Shown here in pieces: positions 13,186 to 21,080 of a stretch of DNA of 24,762 nt. A model generated the notes under the pieces. The model saw only the letters and a program-made list of their open reading frames with translations, was not told the DNA's origin and searched no databases. The stretch covers positions 1 through 24,762 of the forward strand of contig NZ_CAKTVU010000024.1 in the NCBI RefSeq assembly GCF_934630535.1. The letters are read 5' to 3'. The position numbers were made by a program, and so were the translations under genes. The stretch's first letter is position 1; the number at the start of each line of letters is the position of its first letter. This stretch comes from an uncultured Senegalimassilia sp. (GTDB lineage: Bacteria > Actinomycetota > Coriobacteriia > Coriobacteriales > Eggerthellaceae).

Positions 13186-16100
13186 TCAGCCTTTGTTCGC
13201 TGCCGCCAATTCAGCAACTATCTGAGCAGCGGGAAGCACCTTGATATTGCTGCTTGGCAAGGAATTCAGGAAGACCTTGCCGTAACTCTTCGAAACCAAC
13301 CTATGATCCGCAAGAATCAGCGCGCCGGTATCGTCGGCGCGACGAATCAATCGACCAGCCGCCTGCTTCACCTCAAGCACCGCTGCGGGCAGCACATAGT
13401 GTCGCCAAGCCTGGTCATCGCGTTCGGCACGCTCACAGGACAGCGGATCGGTCGGCTTCATGAAGGGAAGCTTCGGAATGACAACACCTTTCAACGTTGC
13501 GCCCGGAGCATCAAAACCCTCCCAGAAGCTTTTAAGCGCGAACAGCGACAAATGCTCGTCGGCAAGGAAATCATCCCTCAGCCCCTTCACCGACACGCCC
13601 CACTTCTGGCACACCAAGCGCAAATCATCGCTCTTCAGTTCAGGCTGCACATAGTCGAAGCAGCGTTCCATCTCGCGACGGTTCGTGAACAGCGTGAGCA
13701 TCGAGCCTTGCTGCGCTTTATGAGCCTCAACAAGGAACTTTTGCAAGGTAGCCATATAGCTAGGCTCGTTCGGCTCAGGCATATCAGCTACAACATACAC
13801 CGTCATGTTCTTGTCAAAGTCGTAGCTCGAGTCAAGCTGACGGGTTTCAAAAGGAGAGAACTCGCCTTGACCAAGACCCATTGCGTTCGTGAAGCCATCG
13901 AAGCTACCGTTGACGGACAGCGTCGCCGATGCAAATACCACCGAATGCGTGGAGGCGTACAGCGTATCGTTCAGCTTTCCGCCGACGTTAACGGGCATAC
14001 CCTGCAGCTTTTCGCCGATACGATCCTTCTTCCGGCACAACGTTGCAGCATACGCATAGCTTTCATTGGGGTCCTCGAGAATCACCTGAACCGCATTGAC
14101 CTGTTCTTTCAGATCGATGGCCATCGCGGCAATCTCGCGCTGAATCGCAGCTGCGTTCTCGATATCCTCAAGATACGCCACCAGATTCTGACAAGCCGCT
14201 ATCAGCTTCTCGGCAGATTCACGCATTGCAACGCCTTTGTCCACGATATCGCCGAAGGTAGCGGAACCGCGGATATCGCTGTTGACCCACAACTCAACGA
14301 TTTCATAGCCGCGCCCGTGCCGGTTCGTATCAAAGAACAGCAAACCTTTCAGGCTCGCGCAGAAAGCTTCAGCAGCCTGACGGTATGCCTCGCCTGCAGT
14401 CTTGCCTTTTTGCGTCAGCGTATAGAACAGCGTCTCGCTTTCCTCTTTCGCGCCATTCAAGACCACACGGCGTTCCGCACGAGAGAACACATTCCTGCGA
14501 GCGTCATCGGCAGATACCCGACGAGCCTCTCGCAGGATACCCTCGGCATCAAGCTCGATAGAGAAAGCGCGACGAGCCTCGCTTTCGGCACCATGGGCCT
14601 CATCTACCGCCCAATAACGAACCGGCGGCAGCAAACCGCCATCGGCGGCCATATCGCAGAACAGCAAGCTGTGATTGGTAACCAAGATGTCCGCCGCTTC
14701 AGCGCGCTTGCGCGCCCCATGGACGAAGCACAGGTTGCCGAAGAACGGGCACTTGCGACGCAGGCATTCCTGGCTGCTCGTCGTGATAATCTTTCGCGGC
14801 AGCAAACGATAGTCAAGCTTCAAACCATCAATGTCGTCGTATTCGGTCTGTTCGATAAACGAAAGCAGCGCCGCCATTGCCGGAGCCTGCGACAGCTCCT
14901 TACCCTGAATCTCTTTCATTGCAGCGCCATCATCGACCACGCTGCGAATCTTGCGAAGGCAAGGATAGTGAGCAAAGCCCTTCAGCGGCGCACAGGTCAA
15001 CGGCTTGGCATTGGGGTCGGATGAGCACAACGCCTTCGCAAGCGCGGGAACCTCTTTGAACACCAGCTGATCGAGTAAGGCGTTCGTCTTGGTCGCCACG
15101 CCGACGGTGATGCCGTTCCTTTGCGCGGTCAACGCCAAAGGAACCAGATATGCCATAGATTTACCGACACCGGTTCCAGCCTCAACCACAAGATTACGAC
15201 CAGAAGCGAATGCATCACGCACCGAAGTGCTCATATCCCTCTGCTCGGCGCGCGGCTCGTAATTCTTATACAGGCTGCCTACAAGACCCTCTTGGCTGAA
15301 GGCCTTAGCAATTTCCTCGGCAGTAGGATATACCATGCTGCGAAGCGGATCGGAGGCAATTGCATCCGCATCGACCTTCGGCTTGTTTTCGATTTTGCGA
15401 AGGCGATCGCGGCGGATTGATTGCAACGAAAATAGATCAAGCTGGCTTGTCGCCCACGAAAGCTGACCTTCATTTGTTTCACGTGAAACAATGTCACGCG
15501 CGGCGTCTTCGATCAAGGCAACCTCATCGGATGCTACATCCGCAGCATCACCGTAATGGTCGGCAAAATGCTGGAAAACAATCTGAGTTTCCCATTGTTC
15601 AGATGTTGCAAGCGATGCGATTTTTGCCACCAAAGGCTTCGGCATGGCATCCACCGCAGCCAGCAGGATACGGAACACGGCGCACGTAGCCGCAACGTCA
15701 TCATCCGCACGATGCGTGGAAACCGGCGCACCGAAGGTGCGAACCAAGTCGATAAGCCGATGGGATTTCAAGCGGGGGAGAGCAATACGAGCAAGGTCTA
15801 AGGAATCGAGCCAAGTGTTCTCAAGCAGGGGGTATCCGCTTGGATGCCGCGTAGTGAAGGTGCGATCGAAAGCGGCATTATGGGCCACAAGCTTCGACCC
15901 ACCAACAAATTCGACAAGCTGAGCAAGCGCTTCTTCCGGAGAAGGGGCGTCGGCAACATCCTCATCGTGAATATTGGTCAAGTGCGCAACATCTTCCGGG
16001 ATAGGCTTCCCGGGGTTTACGAACGTCACAAACCAATCGACTATCTCGCCCTTATCCATGCGAGCGGCCGCAATCTGCGTCAGCTCATCGTGATTAAACG

Positions 16101-16272
16101 AGAAACCGGTTGTCTCGGTGTCTATAACCACGATATCGCGGTCGAGTTCACCATAATTGCTTTGTTTCGAAGCATCAGCAAGCGATGCATAGCGATCGAT
16201 GATCGCTTGAGGGGTTCCGTCACTGATATACGCGAGCAAATCACCACGCACGGCATATTCCTTATCTCCCAC
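13186..16272 (-). CDS. dinG: DnaQ-family exonuclease fused to DinG/XPD-type helicase
   Basis: The 1028-residue product joins a DEDDh 3'-5' exonuclease to a superfamily 2 helicase. Exonuclease: DTETTGF (Asp51, Glu53), HNAAFD (Asp136) and THRADDD (His187, Asp192). Helicase: Walker A AGTGVGKS (365-372), NHSLL, DEAH (557-560), and late motifs SFWEGFDAPG and QAAGRLIRR. Cysteines 438, 503, 508 and 515 match the four iron-sulfur ligands of DinG/XPD helicases, so a 4Fe-4S cluster is likely. It should act in repair, on R-loops or on damaged forks. The start is GTG at 16272, chosen because the frame begins there; only a weak GGA lies upstream, and a TATAAA at 16302-16307 may be its -10 box. The linker between the domains carries a parS site (residues 262-266). 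It is probably co-transcribed with the coiled-coil gene downstream. Confidence 0.93.
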   Translation of the reverse strand: MGDKEYAVRGDLLAYISDGTPQAIIDRYASLADASKQSNYGELDRDIVVIDTETTGFSFNHDELTQIAAARMDKGEIVDWFVTFVNPGKPIPEDVAHLTNIHDEDVADAPSPEEALAQLVEFVGGSKLVAHNAAFDRTFTTRHPSGYPLLENTWLDSLDLARIALPRLKSHRLIDLVRTFGAPVSTHRADDDVAATCAVFRILLAAVDAMPKPLVAKIASLATSEQWETQIVFQHFADHYGDAADVASDEVALIEDAARDIVSRETNEGQLSWATSQLDLFSLQSIRRDRLRKIENKPKVDADAIASDPLRSMVYPTAEEIAKAFSQEGLVGSLYKNYEPRAEQRDMSTSVRDAFASGRNLVVEAGTGVGKSMAYLVPLALTAQRNGITVGVATKTNALLDQLVFKEVPALAKALCSSDPNAKPLTCAPLKGFAHYPCLRKIRSVVDDGAAMKEIQGKELSQAPAMAALLSFIEQTEYDDIDGLKLDYRLLPRKIITTSSQECLRRKCPFFGNLCFVHGARKRAEAADILVTNHSLLFCDMAADGGLLPPVRYWAVDEAHGAESEARRAFSIELDAEGILREARRVSADDARRNVFSRAERRVVLNGAKEESETLFYTLTQKGKTAGEAYRQAAEAFCASLKGLLFFDTNRHGRGYEIVELWVNSDIRGSATFGDIVDKGVAMRESAEKLIAACQNLVAYLEDIENAAAIQREIAAMAIDLKEQVNAVQVILEDPNESYAYAATLCRKKDRIGEKLQGMPVNVGGKLNDTLYASTHSVVFASATLSVNGSFDGFTNAMGLGQGEFSPFETRQLDSSYDFDKNMTVYVVADMPEPNEPSYMATLQKFLVEAHKAQQGSMLTLFTNRREMERCFDYVQPELKSDDLRLVCQKWGVSVKGLRDDFLADEHLSLFALKSFWEGFDAPGATLKGVVIPKLPFMKPTDPLSCERAERDDQAWRHYVLPAAVLEVKQAAGRLIRRADDTGALILADHRLVSKSYGKVFLNSLPSSNIKVLPAAQIVAELAAANKG
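15475..15490. other. parS site 4
   Basis: Perfect TGTTTCACGTGAAACA (18-base palindrome, 15474-15491) deep inside the exonuclease-helicase gene, in the linker between the two enzyme domains; read as Val-Ser-Arg-Glu-Thr at residues 262-266. This one is unambiguously within coding sequence. Confidence 0.96.
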
Positions 16273-16406
16273 ATGGATGATTCCATGTTTGCTTCTACCA
16301 CTTTATAACCTTCTCATTGTAAGTCAGCCAGCATCGATGGATGACGGCTATTCCGCTTCTTCGTTTGTGTTACGCTTTTTTCACTTGATTTCAGATAGGA
16401 GACCCG

Positions 16407-17051
16407 ATGCTGCCTGATTGCTATTACGGCGCATATGCCCGTTTCGACACCACTTCAAAGAAAGATGCGGCGATTCTGCTTGGATCGAATTGCATCATCG
16501 GCGATGTTTTCAAAATCGAATTCAAGCCCCTGAAAGGTCAAACACGTGCATGGGTCGTAAACGATTATGGCGATGTATTAGGCTATCTTGATGAGCAGAT
16601 ATCCCATAAGCTCAACCTACTTGCCGCTAAGAGCTGGGAAATGCATGCCGTCCTGTCGTTCGTTGCTTTCACCGATCAGCCAGAACCAGGTTTTTATTGG
16701 GGCGAAGTTGCCTTGTTCTGCTTCGATAAGGCTCATCAATCGGACTTCGAAACGTTCATGCGCACAACCATGAAGTCTCTTTCACAAGGAATACGCCCAC
16801 GTATCGACATCAAAAACCAGGGAGTGCAATCGATTTTGGATTCCCATGGAACCTGGCAACCCACGCAACGAGCCGACATGCCCAAGGGAGACAGTCACAC
16901 CGCCATTCTCAAGAAGTCCCGCGGCTTTACCGACCTGATGGTTCAGAAAAGCAGGGAAGGAAACAAGGGATGCTTTTTGATCAGTTGGGCATTTTTGTTG
17001 GCGTTAGTCGCATTGGCGGTATTCGGACTGAAAAGCTGCGGGCTGTTTTAA
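16407..17051 (+). CDS. Hypothetical tail-anchored protein
   Basis: I do not recognise this 214-residue protein. Residues 1-110 look like a compact alpha/beta or beta-barrel domain (MLPDCYYGAYARF, a run near VFKIEFKPLKGQTRAWVVND, then DVLGYLDEQISHKLNLL), faintly like a HIRAN domain, in which a G-Y-L-x-x segment precedes a helix; I would not assign it on this. A charged stretch follows, and one hydrophobic helix near residues 190-207 (FLISWAFLLALVALAVFG) ends in a short KSCGLF tail, so the protein is probably anchored by its C-terminus with the domain in the cytoplasm. The start has a good AGGAG 5 bases upstream. It is one of only two plus-strand protein genes here, divergent from the exonuclease-helicase gene. 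Confidence 0.78.
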   Translation: MLPDCYYGAYARFDTTSKKDAAILLGSNCIIGDVFKIEFKPLKGQTRAWVVNDYGDVLGYLDEQISHKLNLLAAKSWEMHAVLSFVAFTDQPEPGFYWGEVALFCFDKAHQSDFETFMRTTMKSLSQGIRPRIDIKNQGVQSILDSHGTWQPTQRADMPKGDSHTAILKKSRGFTDLMVQKSREGNKGCFLISWAFLLALVALAVFGLKSCGLF

Positions 17052-17338
17052 CCATACTCCTCGCTAAATCTCAGCGAGCGACGGCTCTTTTCGATGACTG
17101 TTGTTGTTATTAGCTCGACTCTGGGCTTATCGTTCATTAGAGCAACATAAAGTCTGTTTGCATCATCTTCTGTCTTTTAAGCTTCCCTATATTGATATTG
17201 ATGCTTGAGTCGATAGCGCCGAATGATGACCGAAGCTGCAAGACGCCTCATGATTTTCAGGGTCGCTGTCATTCCTTGGAATCGATCGATTCGATCCCAA
17301 ACCACCCTTCCCGTTAAGAACACCGAACCACAAATCAG
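17052..17338. other. Intergenic stretch, no supported gene
   Basis: No coding frame or RNA gene can be supported. It holds a weak hairpin just after the upstream gene (CTCGCT 17060-17065 with AGCGAG 17073-17078) and a 14-base perfect palindrome GAATCGATCGATTC at 17279-17292. The composition is more AT-rich than the neighbouring genes. Confidence 0.5.
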
Positions 17339-17375
17339 AAGACGACCCTAGAGGAACTCTGGGGTCGTCTTTCTA
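17339..17375. terminator. Terminator between the convergent hypothetical gene and ddl
   Basis: AGACGACCC and GGGTCGTCT, with TAGAG/CTCTG pairing further in and a GAA loop, give a stem of about 14 bp. The T tract (TTTCT) is better on the plus strand, but the hairpin lies between convergent genes and may serve both. Confidence 0.75.
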
Positions 17376-17428
17376 GTATGGCTTGTCTCTTTAGCTGACC
17401 ATCAGCCAACCTTGTTTCTTGCACCCGT

Positions 17429-18382
17429 TTATCGCACAGGTTCCTCCAATGCAAGCTCGATAAGCTTAGTGCACAGCTCGGGGAACGTCATGCCAGCGGC
17501 ACGTGCCGCATCGGGAAGAAGCGACGTTGCGGTCATACCAGGAATGGTGTTGGTTTCCAAAGCCCAGCAATCACCGTTGTCTTCCAGGATGAAATCGGTA
17601 CGAGAAGTGCCGCTGCACGAGAGCGCCTTATGAGCGTTTTCCGCTTCGCGTTGCATAACCTTCGTCACATCATCGGGAATGCGTGCAGGGCAGATGTGCT
17701 GAGAGCCGCCCACGGCATACTTCGACTCGAAGTCGTAGAACTCGCTCTTGGGAACGATTTCGATAACGGGCATAGCTTTCGGCTCATGGTTTCCTAAAAC
17801 GGCAACGGTGAATTCGCGACCCTTGATATAACGCTCGATAAGCACCTCGTCGTCAATATCAAGCGCCTTCTGCAGCGCGTCCTCGATAGCTTCGGCACCC
17901 TCCACAATGAACACACCGATGGCGCTGCCCTCGGTACCAGGCTTCACGACAACCTTCTCGCCCATAGACGAGATGACCTGCTCGATATCAACCTTGTCGC
18001 CCTTGTTAACCGTCAACGACGGAGGAGTAGGGATACCCTCACGCTCGTAGAAGACCTTCGCCTTCACCTTATCCATAGCAAGTGCGCTCGACCAAACGCC
18101 GGAGCACGTGTACGGGATGCCGACGATGTCAAGCAAACCCTGCACCGTGCCGTCTTCGCCATACTTGCCATGCAGGCAGAGGAACGCCACATCAAAAGGC
18201 TCTTCGATCAAGCGCTTCAAATCTTCCTTGTTCGCCGGATCGATATCGGTGACGGAAAAGCCTGCCGTCTCCAAAGCTTCACGAGCACCCTTGCCAGATG
18301 CTAAGGAAATTTCACGCTCGTTGCTTTTACCGCCGCATAATAGCGCGACGCGGCAAGAACGAGGATCGATACTTGAAGACAT
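17429..18382 (-). CDS. ddl: D-alanine--D-alanine ligase
   Basis: Joins two D-alanines with ATP to give the dipeptide used for peptidoglycan precursors, in the cytoplasm. The 317-residue product shows the ATP-grasp family motifs in order: GGKSNEREISLASG near the N-terminus, LHGKYGEDGTVQGLLD, AMDKVKAK, VVKPGTEGSAIGV, EFTVAVLGN, the metal-binding TSRTDFILEDNG and LETNTIPGMTATSLLPDAA. The ATG at 18382 gives the usual short N-terminus. It has GGAG 2 bases before it and AAAGGAG about 12 bases before it, neither ideally spaced. The frame remains open upstream across parS 5, but that part is leader. An extended -10 promoter lies at 18419-18427. It is divergent from rlmN, with the two promoters about 65 bases apart. 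Confidence 0.96.
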   Translation of the reverse strand: MSSSIDPRSCRVALLCGGKSNEREISLASGKGAREALETAGFSVTDIDPANKEDLKRLIEEPFDVAFLCLHGKYGEDGTVQGLLDIVGIPYTCSGVWSSALAMDKVKAKVFYEREGIPTPPSLTVNKGDKVDIEQVISSMGEKVVVKPGTEGSAIGVFIVEGAEAIEDALQKALDIDDEVLIERYIKGREFTVAVLGNHEPKAMPVIEIVPKSEFYDFESKYAVGGSQHICPARIPDDVTKVMQREAENAHKALSCSGTSRTDFILEDNGDCWALETNTIPGMTATSLLPDAARAAGMTFPELCTKLIELALEEPVR

Positions 18383-18418
18383 GGCTCCTTCTTTCTCCTT
18401 TAGAGATCGTATTGCTGC

Positions 18419-18427
18419 AGTATAGCA
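18419..18427 (-). promoter_or_regulatory. Extended -10 promoter of ddl
   Basis: TGCTATACT on the minus strand is an extended -10 element (TGn plus TATACT). Transcription would start near 18411, leaving a leader of about 29 bases that contains AAAGGAG. No -35 is visible, as is common for extended -10 promoters. Confidence 0.55.
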
Positions 18428-18469
18428 AAACCGGCACACAGGCTTCGCAGCATGAAAGGTAAGCGCTGA

Positions 18470-18485
18470 TGTTTCACGTGAAACA
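18470..18485. other. parS site 5, between the -35 and -10 positions of rlmN
   Basis: Perfect TGTTTCACGTGAAACA ending 2 bases before the TATAAT that precedes rlmN. It therefore fills the spacer of the rlmN promoter, so bound ParB would be expected to block polymerase there; the ddl promoter lies about 45 bases away on the other side. Confidence 0.95.
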
Positions 18486-18487
18486 GG

Positions 18488-18493
18488 TATAAT
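18488..18493 (+). promoter_or_regulatory. -10 box of rlmN (probable leaderless start)
   Basis: Perfect TATAAT, then 7 bases, then the ATG at 18501. The only -35 candidate at normal spacing (CTGATG, 18466-18471) is poor and overlaps parS 5. Confidence 0.5.
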
Positions 18494-18500
18494 GACCCGC

Positions 18501-19538
18501 ATGAATACACCAATCAAAAACTTCACCCTAAGCGACCTGACTCCCCTTATGAAGGAGCTCGGTCAACCCTCGTTTCGTGCGAAGCAGCTTTACGAATGGC
18601 TCTACAGCAAAGGTGCTCAAAGCTACGACGACATGACCAACCTTCCCGCAAAGCTTCGAGCTCAGCTTTCCGAGGAGTATCCGCTCTTCGTACCCAATGT
18701 GCTCGAAGAGGCCATCTCCAGCGACGGCACCCATAAGCTGCTCCTGGAGTACCATGATGGCGTATGCGTCGAAACCGTTGCTATCCCGTCGCGTAACGGA
18801 GACCGTCTTACGGTCTGCTTCTCCACGCAGGCTGGTTGCCCAATGGCGTGCGCGTTTTGCGCAACGGGAAAAGAAGGCCTTACGCGCAATCTGACCGCAG
18901 GGGAAATCGTCGACCAGATTGTCACAGTGCAGCGCCTTATGGGTCGCCGCGTTACCAATGTCGTTGGCATGGGGCAGGGCGAACCGCTGCTGAACTACGA
19001 CAACGTATTGAGCGCGCTGCGCATCATCAATGACGAAAAGGGCCTGGGCATCGGAGCCCGTCACATTTGCATCTCCACGTGCGGCATCATCCCCGGAATC
19101 GACCGCTTTGCAGAAGAGCCTGAGCAGTTCACGCTTGCCGTTTCCCTTCACGCGGCTCGACAGGACGTGCGTCTCGAGCTCATGCCGAAAACCAGCGGCT
19201 TCCCTCTACCGAAGCTCAAGCAAAGCCTGCAGCGCTATATCGAGAAAACGAATCGCCGTGTCACATTCGAATACATCATGATTGATAGCGTAAATGACAC
19301 CGATGCTGACCTGAGCGCTCTTCTGGATTTCTGCAAAGGCTTGCTTTGCCACATCAATCTGATTCCCATCAACTCGATACCGGAATCCCCATACAAGCCA
19401 AGCTCATCCAAGACCATCGATAAATGGATTGCGGAAGCTGGCCGCCACGGAATAGAGACTACGTTGCGGGATTCAAGAGGATCCGATATCGCCGGCGCCT
19501 GCGGACAGCTGAAAAACACGTTCACCAACGGAAAGTAG
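18501..19538 (+). CDS. rlmN: 23S rRNA (adenine2503-C2) / tRNA (adenine37-C2) methyltransferase RlmN
   Basis: Radical-SAM enzyme that methylates carbon 2 of A2503 in 23S rRNA and of A37 in some tRNAs. The 345-residue product has the cluster motif C113-x3-C117-x2-C120 (CPMACAFC), the preceding Cys106 and the C-terminal Cys334 (GACGQL) that carries the transferred methyl group, both at the expected places. It also has NVVGMGQGEPLLNYDNV, where Gln replaces the more usual Met of the MGMGEP motif, and the S-adenosylmethionine region ICISTCGIIPGI. The ATG at 18501 is chosen because a TATAAT ends 7 bases upstream, implying a leaderless transcript. The upstream ATG at 18492 overlaps that box and would add three residues. 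It ends in a strong 17-bp terminator. Confidence 0.96.
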   Translation: MNTPIKNFTLSDLTPLMKELGQPSFRAKQLYEWLYSKGAQSYDDMTNLPAKLRAQLSEEYPLFVPNVLEEAISSDGTHKLLLEYHDGVCVETVAIPSRNGDRLTVCFSTQAGCPMACAFCATGKEGLTRNLTAGEIVDQIVTVQRLMGRRVTNVVGMGQGEPLLNYDNVLSALRIINDEKGLGIGARHICISTCGIIPGIDRFAEEPEQFTLAVSLHAARQDVRLELMPKTSGFPLPKLKQSLQRYIEKTNRRVTFEYIMIDSVNDTDADLSALLDFCKGLLCHINLIPINSIPESPYKPSSSKTIDKWIAEAGRHGIETTLRDSRGSDIAGACGQLKNTFTNGK

Positions 19539-19623
19539 CAAGCAAGACCAACAGGTGTAGACCCAGACATCAATTGACGCCTGGTCTTCGCAAAAGCAGA
19601 ACCAAACGACTACAAAGCCCAAT

Positions 19624-19674
19624 AACCTCCCATTGCTTTCGAGTCCGCCTAGGAAAGCAATGGGAGGTTTTTCG
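19624..19674 (+). terminator. Terminator of rlmN
   Basis: AACCTCCCATTGCTTTC and its exact complement form a 17-bp stem with a 12-base loop, followed by TTTTT counting the paired end, then CG. It is about 85 bases after the rlmN stop. Confidence 0.9.
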
Positions 19675-19907
19675 TTCACGAATGCGCCTATGCGATGCAG
19701 CGACCGCCAGAAACGTTCATCTCCGCTACGACGCAAGCTTCCAAGCCGAAGCACTCGAGACGACCATAAGTCCTCAGACCGGCAATCGGCATATACCTAG
19801 CACTCACGAAGCTAAAGTCGAAAGACGAGAATCGCTGCCCGCTAAACAGCAATCAAGCCGACAAGGCAATGCCGGCTTGATCGTTTTAATCAGATATCGA
19901 AAACCTT
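19675..19907. other. Gap between rlmN terminator and parB, with one hairpin
   Basis: No gene is supported. ATCAAGCCG (19852-19860) pairs with CGGCTTGAT (19873-19881), followed on the plus strand by CGTTTTAAT. It is the only candidate for ending parAB transcription from the minus side, although on that strand no T tract follows; it may instead be a second plus-strand terminator. Confidence 0.45.
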
Positions 19908-21080
19908 TTATGCGAGATTCGAAGCAAGAATACCTTTGAACAGGCGCTCGAGATCCTCTTCGTCCTTGAACTCGATCTCGATCTTGTTCTTGCCGTTCAC
20001 GGACTTCACCTTTACCGGCGTATCCAGAACATCCTTAAGCGTGCGGGCGACCTTTCGGTATTCCTTCGGCATGGGAACCTTCGGCTTGGCATTCTCGTTT
20101 TTCTTACCGGAAAACAAACGCGCCAAAGCCTCAGCCTCACGGACAGACAGCTTTTCCTCAACCAGTTTACGTGTCAGGCGCTCGCGGCCTTCCTTCGTGG
20201 GAATGGAAAGAATGGCTCGCGCGTGGCCGGCGGTAATCTTCTCCTCGAACAGCAGCTGCTGAGCTTCCTCGGGAAGCTCCAGCAAGCGCAAGGCGTTCGC
20301 AACCGTGGAGCGGCCTTTTGACATTGCCTGGGCAACCTCAGCCTGCGTCATGTTCAAGCGCTCCATCATACGGCGATAGCCGTACGCCTCCTCAATGGGA
20401 TTAAGGTCGGAGCGCTGGATATTCTCGATAAGCGCAAGCTCCAAAGCCTTATCATCGGTAGCTTCTTTGACTCGAATAGGCACTTGCTGCAAACCCGCCA
20501 GCTTCGATGCCTGCCAGCGACGCTCACCGGCGATGATCTGATACGTGCCACCCTCGAGCGGACGCACCAGAATCGGCTGCAAAAGCCCGTCTTTTTGGAT
20601 AGAAGCGGAAAGCTCCTCGAGCTCCTCGCGCTTGAAATTCGTACGAGGCTGGTCCGGGTTGGGGGCAATGGCGTTGATGTCGACTTCGTTGACTTCACGA
20701 GGCTGAGCATCGTCAAGCTGTGCGGCAGCGGCGGGCGCAACAGCGCGTTCAACCACTTCCTGCACAGCAGGACGCGCAGCGCGCTGAGCAACCCCCTTGA
20801 TGGTAACCTCAACACCGTTCTCGACAATAGATTCAGGCTCCTGCTCTTCATAAGAAGAAGGAACCGATTCACGTGCTGTCCCGGGTTCGGGTGACTTTTG
20901 AGCGGGAACGGTTTCGCGAATCACCTCGCGCTCGGGCTGAGGCTTCGGCCGAGGCTGCTGCGCTTCGTCAGCATCCACGCGCACACGTTGCGGCTCCTCC
21001 TGAGGAATAGCCTCCTCATAAGCACCGCCCAGCAACGAATTCAGGCCACGACCAAGACCACCACGACCATTCCTAGCCAC
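19908..21080 (-). CDS. parB: Chromosome-partitioning protein ParB
   Basis: ParB binds parS, loads as a CTP-dependent clamp and spreads, recruiting ParA and SMC for origin segregation. The 390-residue product has the N-terminal ParA-contact motif GRGGLGRGLNSLL, a Pro/Glu-rich linker of about 110 residues that is longer than usual, the CTP-binding domain with GERRWQA (185-191) and ENIQRSDLNPIEEA, a helix-turn-helix around MTQAEVAQAMSKGRSTVANALRLLELP that reads parS, and a C-terminal dimer domain ending EDLERLFKGILA. The start is GTG at 21080, overlapping the parA end by 8 bases, with AAGGAAG about 9 bases upstream. Seven perfect binding sites for it occur in this window. Confidence 0.98.
   Translation of the reverse strand: MARNGRGGLGRGLNSLLGGAYEEAIPQEEPQRVRVDADEAQQPRPKPQPEREVIRETVPAQKSPEPGTARESVPSSYEEQEPESIVENGVEVTIKGVAQRAARPAVQEVVERAVAPAAAAQLDDAQPREVNEVDINAIAPNPDQPRTNFKREELEELSASIQKDGLLQPILVRPLEGGTYQIIAGERRWQASKLAGLQQVPIRVKEATDDKALELALIENIQRSDLNPIEEAYGYRRMMERLNMTQAEVAQAMSKGRSTVANALRLLELPEEAQQLLFEEKITAGHARAILSIPTKEGRERLTRKLVEEKLSVREAEALARLFSGKKNENAKPKVPMPKEYRKVARTLKDVLDTPVKVKSVNGKNKIEIEFKDEEDLERLFKGILASNLA

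Noticed and set aside
13303..15024. A 573-codon plus-strand open frame
   Set aside because: It is antisense to the exonuclease-helicase gene, whose catalytic motifs are clear; the plus-strand translation shows no domain.
19424..19939. A plus-strand frame overlapping the end of rlmN
   Set aside because: It begins inside rlmN in another frame, runs through the rlmN terminator hairpin and enters parB; the translation has no domain.
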